From a virus, in IMG/VR virus record IMGVR_UViG_3300023174_000190, positions 1 through 58,594 of that record: a DNA stretch of 58,594 nucleotides, one strand, 5' to 3'. The position numbers and the translations under genes were made by a program. Positions 14,769-22,879 of the stretch are shown piece by piece. Within the stretch, counting starts at the first letter, position 1, and the number at the start of each line of letters is the position of its first letter. A model generated the notes under the pieces. It had not been told where the DNA came from. It made no database searches and saw only the letters and a program-made list of their open reading frames with translations.

Positions 14769-16004
14769 TTATAATTCCTTGTACGGTTTCAATATTTTCT
14801 CATATACATTGGATGCAAGTGCAGCCATCATTTTGGGCGCAACCATTCTACCAATTCGTTCAGCCTTTTTATCGAAGTTACCAGTAAGAATAAAATCGTC
14901 AGGCATACCCATTATAATCTTTAATTCTTTGATTGTAAACTTCCGATTCTTTTCGTAGTGGAAAACACCAGACACAGACTTTTGATTACCGCGTTGTGTA
15001 ATCGTTGGAGATGGCAAATCTGGGCATGGGCGAATCATATTAAACAATGATCGTTTAGGATTGATAGAGATAAACTCTTTGTCACTAGGTTTCATATGTC
15101 TTGGCGGATTGAATGGAAGCATTTCAATCCATTTCTTTTGAAAACCATTCTGAACATAGTCATACAATTCTTTCTCTTCTTCAGGATCATTCACTACATC
15201 ACCAATTGCTGATTTAAGACTAATGTGCTTAGGAGTAGTCTTATCTGGACAAGTCATGGTATTGATGTTTAGAAAATTGATTCCAACTTTTTCTGCAACA
15301 TCAGATCGAACACAAACAAAAAACAAACGTTCTCTAGTTTGTGGAACACCATAGTCTGCAGCACTCAATACATGATATGTTGTAACATATCCAGGTTCAA
15401 TATTTTCAAATGCGTTTTTGAACTCAATCAGTTTCTTTGCAGCTTCACCCATTGTGATGCCTTTCACGTTCTCTGCAATGATAACTTTTGGCTTAATCTC
15501 TTTTGCAATTCGAATGTATTCAAAAAACAAGTCTTCAATTGCTTCTACAACTTTACCATCAGAATAGACTTTGACACCAGAACTTACTGTAGACTCAGTA
15601 ACATGTACAACTTCATCTAATTCAAAATCAAAATAGCTTTCTGCAAAATGTTTCTCTGAACCTTTCCAATTCTTTTCACGCTTACCTGCAACAGAGAATG
15701 CAGAGCACGGAGGCGAACCATCAAGAATATCTAACTCGCCTGGTTCTAAATTTGCAACTTCAAGAAAAGTTTTACCAGTCAATGTTTTAATGTCACCAGG
15801 AATAATCTTTGTGTCTGGAAAATTCATTGAATAAGTTTTGATTGCTTCTTCAACGAATTCATTGATTGCAATAACTTTACCACCAGCCAATCGATATCCA
15901 GTCGAACTTCCACCACCACCAGCAAAGGTACTAACTACCGTAAATAAATTTCTGTCTGATGATGCTTTTACATCAGCAATCGTATAGTGTTCGTATTTCG
16001 CCAT
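14769..16004 (-). CDS. Cytosine-C5 DNA methyltransferase homologue, Arg in motif X (candidate DNA carboxymethyltransferase)
   Basis: Protein of 411 residues with the C5-cytosine methyltransferase motifs in order: I STFAGGGGSSTGYRLAGG (25-42), IV SPPCSAFS with catalytic Cys100, VI AENVKG (Glu178), VIII PQTRERLFF (221-229), IX TITQRGN, X ERIGRMVAPKMM. Motif X normally reads G-N-(A/S)-V; here Asn is Arg386 (codon 14847-14849). About 40 extra residues lie between motifs IV and VI. ATG 16004 is preceded by AGGGA; an in-frame TTG at 16031 is the alternative. It overlaps the asparagine-synthase-like gene and abuts cmoA. Chemistry at C5 of cytosine is near certain; use of carboxy-SAM is inferred. Confidence 0.9.
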   Translation of the reverse strand: MAKYEHYTIADVKASSDRNLFTVVSTFAGGGGSSTGYRLAGGKVIAINEFVEEAIKTYSMNFPDTKIIPGDIKTLTGKTFLEVANLEPGELDILDGSPPCSAFSVAGKREKNWKGSEKHFAESYFDFELDEVVHVTESTVSSGVKVYSDGKVVEAIEDLFFEYIRIAKEIKPKVIIAENVKGITMGEAAKKLIEFKNAFENIEPGYVTTYHVLSAADYGVPQTRERLFFVCVRSDVAEKVGINFLNINTMTCPDKTTPKHISLKSAIGDVVNDPEEEKELYDYVQNGFQKKWIEMLPFNPPRHMKPSDKEFISINPKRSLFNMIRPCPDLPSPTITQRGNQKSVSGVFHYEKNRKFTIKELKIIMGMPDDFILTGNFDKKAERIGRMVAPKMMAALASNVYEKILKPYKEL

Positions 16005-16788
16005 AATTTTTCCAGTCCCTATAAACGTCAAGCATACGCTTGCGGTTTTTAATATTGATATCCTTACATTCTAACAGAACTTCGAATGCTTTGTCAATCC
16101 CTGCACCAAGCTGAAGGTTAATATGCGGTTTCGGTTTTCCTATCTTTTGGAACTCCGGGAACGCTTCTACAACATGATGTTTCTGGTAAGGTTTATTTAG
16201 CTGATACCAATCGTACTGCATGAAAAAATCTTTAATGGTACTATCTAAGTAAGGCGCAATGAAATCTTTTTTATATTTTAAAGAAAGGTATTGTTGTTGC
16301 ATGTAAGCAACAGGATTACTATTGCCGAAGTATTCAATACGAAACTGATCAAATAATTCTTTTGGTTCTTTGTAATGAATACATGCTTTCTTTGAAACAC
16401 CATAGTGACCGTCTGCTGCCCAGCCAGAGATAACTTCTTTCTCTTCTATTTTTGGATAGACATACAAGAATGGAAACGTACACTCATAATGTGTTTTCTT
16501 AATGCAAGCAAACTTAGTTCTTAAAGTATGAAAGTCTTCAATTAAATTATTAATTGGAACTTCAACTTTAGTGCATCTCCAACCCATTATGTTTGATGCA
16601 TCAATAGCTTTCTGAGAATCATATGTTGGATTGTTTTCTAAACAAAATGTGTATGCATGAACTTTTTTACCAAGTCTATGTGCAGTAAATGCTACAGATA
16701 AAGAATCAACTCCGCCAGAGAGTAGAACAGCAACTTCATTCTCTCTGGAAGAATCTTTTATTTTATTCTCTAGTAGTTTATCAATCAT
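15973..16788 (-). CDS. Asparagine-synthase-like ATP-pyrophosphatase (carboxyl-activating amidase type)
   Basis: Protein of 271 residues. The PP-loop SGGVDS lies at 24-29, and the second motif VISGWAADGHYG (119-130) corresponds to the SGEGADELFGGY region of asparagine synthetase. Such domains adenylate a carboxylate with ATP, and ammonia or an amine then forms an amide. There is no glutaminase domain, so the nitrogen must come from elsewhere. QueC-type 7-deazaguanine enzymes share the PP-loop but not the second motif as read here. Overlaps of 8 bases with the deaminase and 32 with the methyltransferase place it in the same translation unit. Its substrate could be 5-carboxymethylcytosine or its nucleotide (inference). 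Confidence 0.75.
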   Translation of the reverse strand: MIDKLLENKIKDSSRENEVAVLLSGGVDSLSVAFTAHRLGKKVHAYTFCLENNPTYDSQKAIDASNIMGWRCTKVEVPINNLIEDFHTLRTKFACIKKTHYECTFPFLYVYPKIEEKEVISGWAADGHYGVSKKACIHYKEPKELFDQFRIEYFGNSNPVAYMQQQYLSLKYKKDFIAPYLDSTIKDFFMQYDWYQLNKPYQKHHVVEAFPEFQKIGKPKPHINLQLGAGIDKAFEVLLECKDINIKNRKRMLDVYRDWKNYGEIRTLYDC

Positions 16789-17230
16789 GAAGCAATCTTA
16801 CTGAAATAATGCAACGCATAAGAAATTCCAATCCAGACTGATCGCGATAGTCTTCAGCATAAAAGACTTCTTTAATACCAGAAGCATATATCATTTTAGC
16901 ACAGTCCATGCATGGCGCACAAGTGACAAACATTGTAGCGCCTTCACCAGATTCATTGGATCGCGCAAGTTTACCAATTGCATTTAGTTCTGCATGAAGA
17001 ACTTCTGGTTTAGTTTTTAACATAATACGAATAAAACCTTGCGCGTCAACTTGTTGTATCTCATCTTCGCAATTATTATCCCAACCAGCAGGCATACCAT
17101 TGTAACCAATAGAAATGATTCTATCATCTTTTACAATGATTGCTCCAACTTTCTTTCTTTTTGCACTACTCAACTCTGCAAAGAGTTTTGCAGTTTTCAT
17201 GTACGAACCAAGATACTTTTCTTTAATCAT
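16781..17230 (-). CDS. dCMP deaminase-type zinc deaminase
   Basis: Zinc-dependent deaminase of 149 residues, most like phage dCMP deaminase, which turns dCMP into dUMP for thymidylate synthesis. Ligands are His79-Ala-Glu81 (LHAELNAI) and CAPC107-x-x-C110 (CAPCMDCAKM). GYNGMPAGWDN is the usual dCMP-binding segment. I chose ATG 17230, which overlaps the stop of the upstream zinc-motif gene (ATGATTAA); an upstream frame extension to 17326 is unrelated in sequence. The last 17 residues are unlike the family. Its product ammonia could in principle serve the overlapping amide-forming gene, but supply of thymidylate is the simple role. Confidence 0.88.
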   Translation of the reverse strand: MIKEKYLGSYMKTAKLFAELSSAKRKKVGAIIVKDDRIISIGYNGMPAGWDNNCEDEIQQVDAQGFIRIMLKTKPEVLHAELNAIGKLARSNESGEGATMFVTCAPCMDCAKMIYASGIKEVFYAEDYRDQSGLEFLMRCIISVRLLHD

Positions 17231-17471
17231 CAATAAACTCTTTTTGAAACAGGCGACGTTCTTGTATAGTTGGGATTTCAAATGTCTTTCTAGGATTAGC
17301 ACACATAACGCATTTTGGATTTCCACAACTCATTGGAGATTGTTTTGCTAACTTATGTGGTTGCTTAACTGGAACATGATTTTCTTTTGCAATTGCAACT
17401 TGTCGATTGATATGATTCTCTTTTTGTTGCAAACGGCGAGAGTGTTTGATTTTATGATCTTCATTACTCAT
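17223..17471 (-). CDS. Small cysteine-rich protein, 82 aa
   Basis: Conserved small protein type found in phages and bacteria, of unknown function. A basic N-terminal part (HKIKHSRRLQQKENHINRQ) is followed by CGNPKCVMCANPRKTF and then IPTIQERRLFQKEF. The three cysteines (C-x4-C-x2-C) could bind a metal. It starts across the end of gene 46 and its stop overlaps the deaminase start, so it belongs to the same translation chain. The NPRK-x-F-x-x-x-TIQE pattern is characteristic of this uncharacterised family as I recall it. Confidence 0.7.
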   Translation of the reverse strand: MSNEDHKIKHSRRLQQKENHINRQVAIAKENHVPVKQPHKLAKQSPMSCGNPKCVMCANPRKTFEIPTIQERRLFQKEFIDD

Positions 17472-19180
17472 TTTGTTATCCTCGAAAAATTGTTGACCTT
17501 TTCGAACTTTATTACATTCATGAACTTATCTTGTAGCATATCTCCTTTATGTGATATTACGAATAGATTAGAACCTTCAAGCATTCCAAGAATCTTCATC
17601 AGATCTTCGGTTCCATTAGTATCTAGTGAAGAATCAAATATCTCATCAAGAATTAATATGTTTGTGCTTGCAGAATTTTTTAATTTAGCAACTGCTCTCC
17701 ACGTTAACATTAATGCCATATCGATTCGCTGTTTCTCGCCTTCACTAAATGATGCATAAGTAAAATCATCACGATGCCTGGATTTGATTGTCTCTTTGAA
17801 CGATTCATCCAAATTGAAATTCACAAAGAAGTCTAATGATGCAAGATATTTGTTTACTAACTTATTAATGATTGGAATGTATTGTCGAATGATTTTCGTT
17901 TTGATTCCAGTATCTTTAAGTAAAGTAGTCGCAACTTCATAGTATGCACGTTCTTCTGTGATTGATTTTATCTCTGTTTCAATTTGTAGTAAATTATCAT
18001 TAAGCCCAGACAGTTTCGTATTCTCTGTTTGTAAGTCACTCTTGTTTTCTTTGAGTCTTTCGATTTCCTTTTCTAATGTTTTGCTATATCTTTGATTGAC
18101 AATAATCTCACTCTGCTCTGATGTAAGATTTGAATTCACATCTTGAATCTGATCATCAATCAACTCAATATCTTTCTGTCGATTGAATAATGTATTGATT
18201 TCATTTTCAATCTCACCAATAGCTTTTTCAACTTCATTTAGTTTTTTGTTTCTCTCTTCTACAATATGTAGTTTGTGGTCTTCTGCAATTCCTTGCTTGC
18301 ATGTTGGACAATCATGATTATCATTATAAAAAGAAATATCTGTAGAAACTTTGTTGACAGTCTTTTGTAGATTGCTTCGTATACCAGTTAGTTTAATTAT
18401 TCTATCTGTGACTTTCTTTTTATCGGAAATCTTATCTCGTAATGTATTCAATTCAGTTTCGTATGAAGTACATTTGATTTGGCTTTCAGCAATCATATTA
18501 ATTGTGTTAGCTAAATCTTGTTCTTTTAGAGAAACTTGAGTAGCAGTATTCTTTTTGATGTTGTCGATCAATTGAATTTGATATTGAATCTGTTCTTTCT
18601 TCAAGTCTGATTGATACTTTGCTTGATGATGACGTTCTTTCAATAAAGCAAACTTATCTTTTAGAACTCCATTCATTCGCGAGAATATCTGAATGTCCAA
18701 CAAGTCTTCAATGATTGAGCGCCTATCGGATGCAGACAATTGCATGAACGGAACGAATGATGCAGATCCCAACAACACAATCTGAGTAAATGATTTGTAG
18801 TTAAGTTTAAGAATAAACTTTTCCAAATACTCTTGATAGTCTTTTGCTGCAGCGTCTTGATTGATTAGTTCGCCATTGCTATAAATTTCAAACACGTTCG
18901 GCTTGATACCACGAACAACTTTGAAAGACTTATTACCAATGACGAATTCAATCTCGACAACGCAATCTTTTTGATTGATTGCGTTTACAAGCTGACCCTT
19001 GTTTATGTTTCGAAATGATTTGCCAAACAATACGAAACACAATGCATCAAGCATTGTAGATTTACCAGAACCATTTGCACCTACAATTAGTGTAGTACCA
19101 TTCTCTGATAAATTAATTTCTGTATTGAAGTTGCCAGTCGAAAGAAAGTTTTTGAATCTAAGTTTATTAAAAGTAATCAT
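17468..19180 (-). CDS. 46: Recombination nuclease subunit gp46 (SbcC/Rad50-like)
   Basis: ATPase subunit of the gp46-gp47 complex that resects DNA ends for recombination and host DNA breakdown. The 570 residues have Walker A VGANGSGKST (33-42), a long coiled coil with a zinc hook CPTC near the middle (HDCPTCKQGI), the signature YASFSEGEKQRIDMAL, and Walker B ILILDEIFDSSLD, with a final ISHK. This is the complete Rad50/SbcC layout. Its start shares ATGA with the gp47 stop. In T4 the order is the same, 47 upstream of 46. Confidence 0.96.
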   Translation of the reverse strand: MITFNKLRFKNFLSTGNFNTEINLSENGTTLIVGANGSGKSTMLDALCFVLFGKSFRNINKGQLVNAINQKDCVVEIEFVIGNKSFKVVRGIKPNVFEIYSNGELINQDAAAKDYQEYLEKFILKLNYKSFTQIVLLGSASFVPFMQLSASDRRSIIEDLLDIQIFSRMNGVLKDKFALLKERHHQAKYQSDLKKEQIQYQIQLIDNIKKNTATQVSLKEQDLANTINMIAESQIKCTSYETELNTLRDKISDKKKVTDRIIKLTGIRSNLQKTVNKVSTDISFYNDNHDCPTCKQGIAEDHKLHIVEERNKKLNEVEKAIGEIENEINTLFNRQKDIELIDDQIQDVNSNLTSEQSEIIVNQRYSKTLEKEIERLKENKSDLQTENTKLSGLNDNLLQIETEIKSITEERAYYEVATTLLKDTGIKTKIIRQYIPIINKLVNKYLASLDFFVNFNLDESFKETIKSRHRDDFTYASFSEGEKQRIDMALMLTWRAVAKLKNSASTNILILDEIFDSSLDTNGTEDLMKILGMLEGSNLFVISHKGDMLQDKFMNVIKFEKVNNFSRITK

Positions 19181-20256
19181 TCTGTATTTTCAGTTGAAAG
19201 TGCTTCGACATATAATTCGCGCATTAGCATCTTTAATTTATTAGCATCGACTGGTCCAGTCAATGATTGATTCTCAATAAACTTTGAAAGAATCGTCATT
19301 GTATCTTCTGCTTGATTTACAATGTCATCATTATCTTCTGTCATTTGTGGTTCCGTAAAGTCTTCTACGATGTTAACATCTGTTGGATTTACTTTGTAGA
19401 TTTCATCTATTAGTTTTTCAAACACATAAGGATTCTGTTTGTTTAGCACTACAACTTTCACATAAGCATTTGCATATCTAGAGTAGTCTGCACCTTTTAA
19501 ATCTTCAATCTTTAATTTTGAATCGTCGTAATTGACTCTATAAAACATTCGATTTGGATTCTCGATGTAATCAACTTCCGATGTTGTTGTATCTAGAATT
19601 GCAAAATACTTTTTGTCTCGATAGTCAGACCAGAACAATTCATATGGAACTCCAAGATAAACAACGTTATCTTTTTTGGAATGTGTATGAAAGTGTCCGC
19701 TAAACACTTGATTATACTCGCTTAGAAACGAATGGTCAAGTCCTTCGTGACTTTTGATTTCTCCAATGAACGGAAAGTTTGCTAGTTCAAAGTGACCAAC
19801 ACATAGAGGAGAATTACTATTCTTGATGAATTCGAAGATTTCTTTCTCATTGCTTTTGCATATCCATGGAATCATATCAACTTTGACGCCATCTAATTCA
19901 AGTGTACCATGAGTTTGCCAAACATGAATATTGTCGTAATCTTTCAATAAAAGTCCAGGAGAATTAATATCCAGACTTTCTTTCCAAAAGATATCATGAT
20001 TGCCAACTAGTGTGTGAAGAGTGAGTCCTTCTTCAACGCAGCGATCAAAAAAGTATCTGCGACTCTCTGTCAATGATAGAAAATTGATATACTTGCGACG
20101 ATCAAACAGATCACCCAACTGAATGATCGTCTTTACATTTCGACGTTCTAGTTCTGGGAAAAATACCTCATTATAGAATTTTTCATAGAATGCATGGAAA
20201 ACTTTAGAGTCATTTCTGATTCCGAAATGCGTGTCGCCCAGTAGACATACCTTCAT
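19177..20256 (-). CDS. 47: Recombination nuclease subunit gp47 (SbcD/Mre11-like)
   Basis: Metallophosphoesterase nuclease of 359 residues, partner of gp46. The five phosphoesterase motifs are visible: GDTHFG, LGDLFDRR, VGNHDIFW, and GHFHTHS with the preceding VGHFE. The C-terminal region contains an Asp/Glu-rich stretch and helices that should contact gp46. The ATG at 20256 lies inside the end of the small gene upstream, whose stop is at 20210, so the two overlap by 47 bases. Confidence 0.95.
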   Translation of the reverse strand: MKVCLLGDTHFGIRNDSKVFHAFYEKFYNEVFFPELERRNVKTIIQLGDLFDRRKYINFLSLTESRRYFFDRCVEEGLTLHTLVGNHDIFWKESLDINSPGLLLKDYDNIHVWQTHGTLELDGVKVDMIPWICKSNEKEIFEFIKNSNSPLCVGHFELANFPFIGEIKSHEGLDHSFLSEYNQVFSGHFHTHSKKDNVVYLGVPYELFWSDYRDKKYFAILDTTTSEVDYIENPNRMFYRVNYDDSKLKIEDLKGADYSRYANAYVKVVVLNKQNPYVFEKLIDEIYKVNPTDVNIVEDFTEPQMTEDNDDIVNQAEDTMTILSKFIENQSLTGPVDANKLKMLMRELYVEALSTENTE

Positions 20257-20413
20257 TATTCTTCGCCCTCATGTTTCCATTGATAGATTTATTGATTATA
20301 TCACGGACATTCGTAAGATGCAATAGCGCATGATCTTTCAAATCTTGTGGAGACTTTTTGTTTTCTAAAATCTTGATCCAATGTTCAAGCTGTACGGGCA
20401 ATGGCGTCTGCAT
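20210..20413 (-). CDS. Small conserved protein between genes 55 and 47, 67 aa
   Basis: Unrecognised small helical protein beginning MQTPLPVQLEHWIKILENKK and containing DLKDHALLHLTNVRDIINKSI. ATG 20413 has GGAGGA upstream, which fixes the start; a longer frame to 20500 would lie wholly inside gene 55 and has a meaningless Arg/Lys-rich start. It overlaps gene 55 by 29 bases and gene 47 by 47 bases, and the T4 recombination-nuclease region has similar small unknown genes. No function can be given. Confidence 0.65.
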   Translation of the reverse strand: MQTPLPVQLEHWIKILENKKSPQDLKDHALLHLTNVRDIINKSINGNMRAKNNEGMSTGRHAFRNQK

Positions 20414-20984
20414 TTTGTTCTTCCTCCATAAATGAATCAAATACGGTATCTTCTTTTTTCTTCTTAGTCTTAGGCGCTTTCTTTTGCCTATTGTCTTCAA
20501 ACGTTACAATGAAGTCACGAATGAATTGTTCCGAATAAGAATCATGAAGAACATCATTCAAGTTTGAGGTAACGTATTCTTCTCCGTTATTCTCAATCAA
20601 CGAATTGATGACTTCATTCTCCATACTCTTATACTTTATGTATAAATGTTTTTTCTCTTTTTGTATCCTACGAAGAAAAGCATAATAAATTATTTGAGTG
20701 AAATATGCAAATGGGTTCTTTGATTTTTCTGGATCAAAGTTATCAATGTAAAGTAAACAATTTTCAACACCGTCAGATACCATGTCTTCTTTAAATGTGT
20801 AATTCGCGAAGTTTGGCTTTCGCGCTAAGTGCGTAGCAATCTTAAAAAGACAATCTCCAATGTATTCTGGAACTCTTGGTCTCTCGGTTTCATTTCCTTT
20901 TGATAGAGTGACTGCATTTTTGAATTTTACCATTTCAGATAAAAACTGTTCGTTGTTTACATAGTGTTTTTGTTTAGTGGTCAT
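20385..20984 (-). CDS. 55: Late-promoter sigma factor gp55
   Basis: Sigma factor that directs host RNA polymerase to TATAAATA late promoters, acting with the gp45 clamp. The 199 residues contain the sigma region-2 stretch MVSDGVENCLLYIDNFDPEKSKNPFAYFTQIIYYAFLRRIQKEKK, split here from the family pattern only by normal variation. ATG 20984 follows GAGG with five bases between; an ATG eight codons earlier (21008) lacks a ribosome site. Many late-promoter boxes in this window are presumably its targets. Confidence 0.93.
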   Translation of the reverse strand: MTTKQKHYVNNEQFLSEMVKFKNAVTLSKGNETERPRVPEYIGDCLFKIATHLARKPNFANYTFKEDMVSDGVENCLLYIDNFDPEKSKNPFAYFTQIIYYAFLRRIQKEKKHLYIKYKSMENEVINSLIENNGEEYVTSNLNDVLHDSYSEQFIRDFIVTFEDNRQKKAPKTKKKKEDTVFDSFMEEEQNADAIARTA

Positions 20985-21044
20985 TTTCGCCTCATTGGTA
21001 CTTGACATTTACTTGACAGGGGTGTAGAATCAGCGTGTTGGGTT

Positions 21045-21419
21045 TCAATGAAATACTTTATTAATTACTTTCTCCTCTGTTGATTCTCTAGATGTTTCAT
21101 ATTCATCCTCATCTTCTTCATTGCTAAGACTTGCTAGATGCTCTTCGTAAAGTTCTTGATATGATGATACAACAACTGATGTTGGTTCTGCAACGGCGGA
21201 GATTCCGTGTTTAAATATTCTTAATGGAAGAGAATAATTCATCATTGGATCCCACTTCGTAAGTGTCAATCGATATGACGTATCGTCATTATCTGCAGAT
21301 CTAAAAGTAATTATGACTTTCATTGGAAAGTCAACTTCAACATATCCTCTGCTCTCCTGAGCAACATTGCCGATGATTGTGTCGCCATTCGACATTTTAA
21401 TTAATTTACAAATCATCAT
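21045..21419 (-). CDS. Sm-like small protein, second copy, 124 aa
   Basis: Begins MMICKLIKMSNGDTIIGNV, the same Sm-like strand-turn-strand pattern as the protein at 3377-3682, followed by VEVDFPMKVII and a longer acidic C-terminal tail (LSNEEDEDEYETSRESTEE). The tail is absent from the first copy and could mimic nucleic acid or bind a protein. The start shares ATGA with the UvsW stop. Function unknown; an RNA-binding or assembly role would be a guess. Confidence 0.65.
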   Translation of the reverse strand: MMICKLIKMSNGDTIIGNVAQESRGYVEVDFPMKVIITFRSADNDDTSYRLTLTKWDPMMNYSLPLRIFKHGISAVAEPTSVVVSSYQELYEEHLASLSNEEDEDEYETSRESTEEKVINKVFH

Positions 21420-22879
21420 TTTTCCTTTAAATTTATATTATAAATTTTATATTCAAACTTTTCGTCATTGTAAATTTTTATGCGCTCAGAGAAATGATCT
21501 AGAGTGAAGTTGTTTTTACCATTATAGGATAAATCGTCGGCAATGTCAAATAATATAGCTTGCTCTTTATTTTCTCCTAAACGCAATCCTCTACCAATTG
21601 ATTGAAGAGTTCTAATCTTACTCTTGCTTGGTGAAGCAAAAACAACATTGTGCAAATTTCGTATATTTATGCCTGTCGAAAACGTTCCATAAGAAGCGAC
21701 GATGATTGCATTATTTTCTGTTTCTGTTAGTCTTCTAACTTCTTCTCTTTCTTCTGCATCAACATTACCATGTATGAAAAAGACTGGGCGAGAATCTTCA
21801 TCAAGTGTGCTTTTAATTAATTCATGCAGAACTTTACCATGCTTTTCTACGAATTGATAGAGTAGTAGAGTATTACCTTTTAAATCCATAACAAGATTTC
21901 TTATGAATCTATTTCTGGACTCTTTACTAATTATGTAATCGATTTCATCTTGATATCGATAGCCTTTGCATTGTTCGCATGATTCTTTATCGTGCTTTAG
22001 TATAAGTGCTTTAATCTTAAACTTTGCTAGTTTACCATCATCAATTAGTTTCTTTGTTGTTGTAATTTGCTTTACTCTACCAAACAATCCTTCAAGAACT
22101 AATTTATGAGTTTGTGTACCATCAAGTGTTCCAGTCAAACCAAAACGATATGCACATGTAGTCATGTTTGTTAATATTGTAGTGAGAGATTTTGCTTTAA
22201 ATAAATGCGCTTCATCACCCACAATCAAATCAAACTTATTAAACCATTCTTTTGGCATCTTGTATACAGATTGCCATGTCGATATAATGATTGGCAGATT
22301 TGTATCTTTTTTTGATCCAGCAGTGATTTGATGTACGTTAGCATTGCTATCGTATCCATAAGATTCAAAGTCTTTATATAATTGAGCAACAAGAGAGATT
22401 GTTGGAACAATGATTAATGTTTTACAATTTAAATATCTCGTAATGAGATATATGATTAGAGACTTGCCAGAAGCTGTTGGAGATATTAATAGCCCTCTTC
22501 TTGCTCTTATTGCATAGATGAATGCGTCTAATTGATAGTCTCTGACTTCAAATGGTAATCCAAGAGTGTCAATAAATTCTTTAGCATCATTAGTAGAGAA
22601 TTCATCATATAGATCGACAGACTTATCAAATACTAATTCATAATCTCTTTCTTTAGCAAAACTAATAAGATATGGTATAAGTCCATAGTATAGTTGTCTT
22701 GTTGCTAAAGTAAATAGGCGAATCTTACCATCCCATATCTTATTACGATATGCTGGCATGAATTTGTATCCTGGAACATAAAACGTAAAATATTCGTTTA
22801 GATCCATTGCGCTAGAACCTTCGCATTCGATTCTAGCGTATACTTCATTTAATTTAGAGACTACGAGTTTATTATACAC
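21416..22879 (-). CDS. uvsW: UvsW helicase
   Basis: Superfamily 2 helicase that unwinds branched DNA and R-loops and resolves stalled forks, 487 residues. The N-terminal domain (YFTFYVPGYKFMPAYRNKIWDG) is the UvsW-specific DNA-binding part. Helicase motifs follow: PTASGKSL (I), GDEAHLF (II), FGLTGTLDG (III), and the C-terminal QSIGRGLRLG (VI). The start is GTG at 22879, inside the end of uvsY. A good Shine-Dalgarno is not seen, so translation probably depends on coupling to uvsY. Confidence 0.95.
   Translation of the reverse strand: MYNKLVVSKLNEVYARIECEGSSAMDLNEYFTFYVPGYKFMPAYRNKIWDGKIRLFTLATRQLYYGLIPYLISFAKERDYELVFDKSVDLYDEFSTNDAKEFIDTLGLPFEVRDYQLDAFIYAIRARRGLLISPTASGKSLIIYLITRYLNCKTLIIVPTISLVAQLYKDFESYGYDSNANVHQITAGSKKDTNLPIIISTWQSVYKMPKEWFNKFDLIVGDEAHLFKAKSLTTILTNMTTCAYRFGLTGTLDGTQTHKLVLEGLFGRVKQITTTKKLIDDGKLAKFKIKALILKHDKESCEQCKGYRYQDEIDYIISKESRNRFIRNLVMDLKGNTLLLYQFVEKHGKVLHELIKSTLDEDSRPVFFIHGNVDAEEREEVRRLTETENNAIIVASYGTFSTGINIRNLHNVVFASPSKSKIRTLQSIGRGLRLGENKEQAILFDIADDLSYNGKNNFTLDHFSERIKIYNDEKFEYKIYNINLKEK

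Noticed and set aside
15973-16788. QueC-type 7-deazaguanine enzyme
   Set aside because: It shares the PP-loop, but the second motif looks like asparagine synthetase and no QueD, QueE, FolE or transglycosylase gene is visible nearby.
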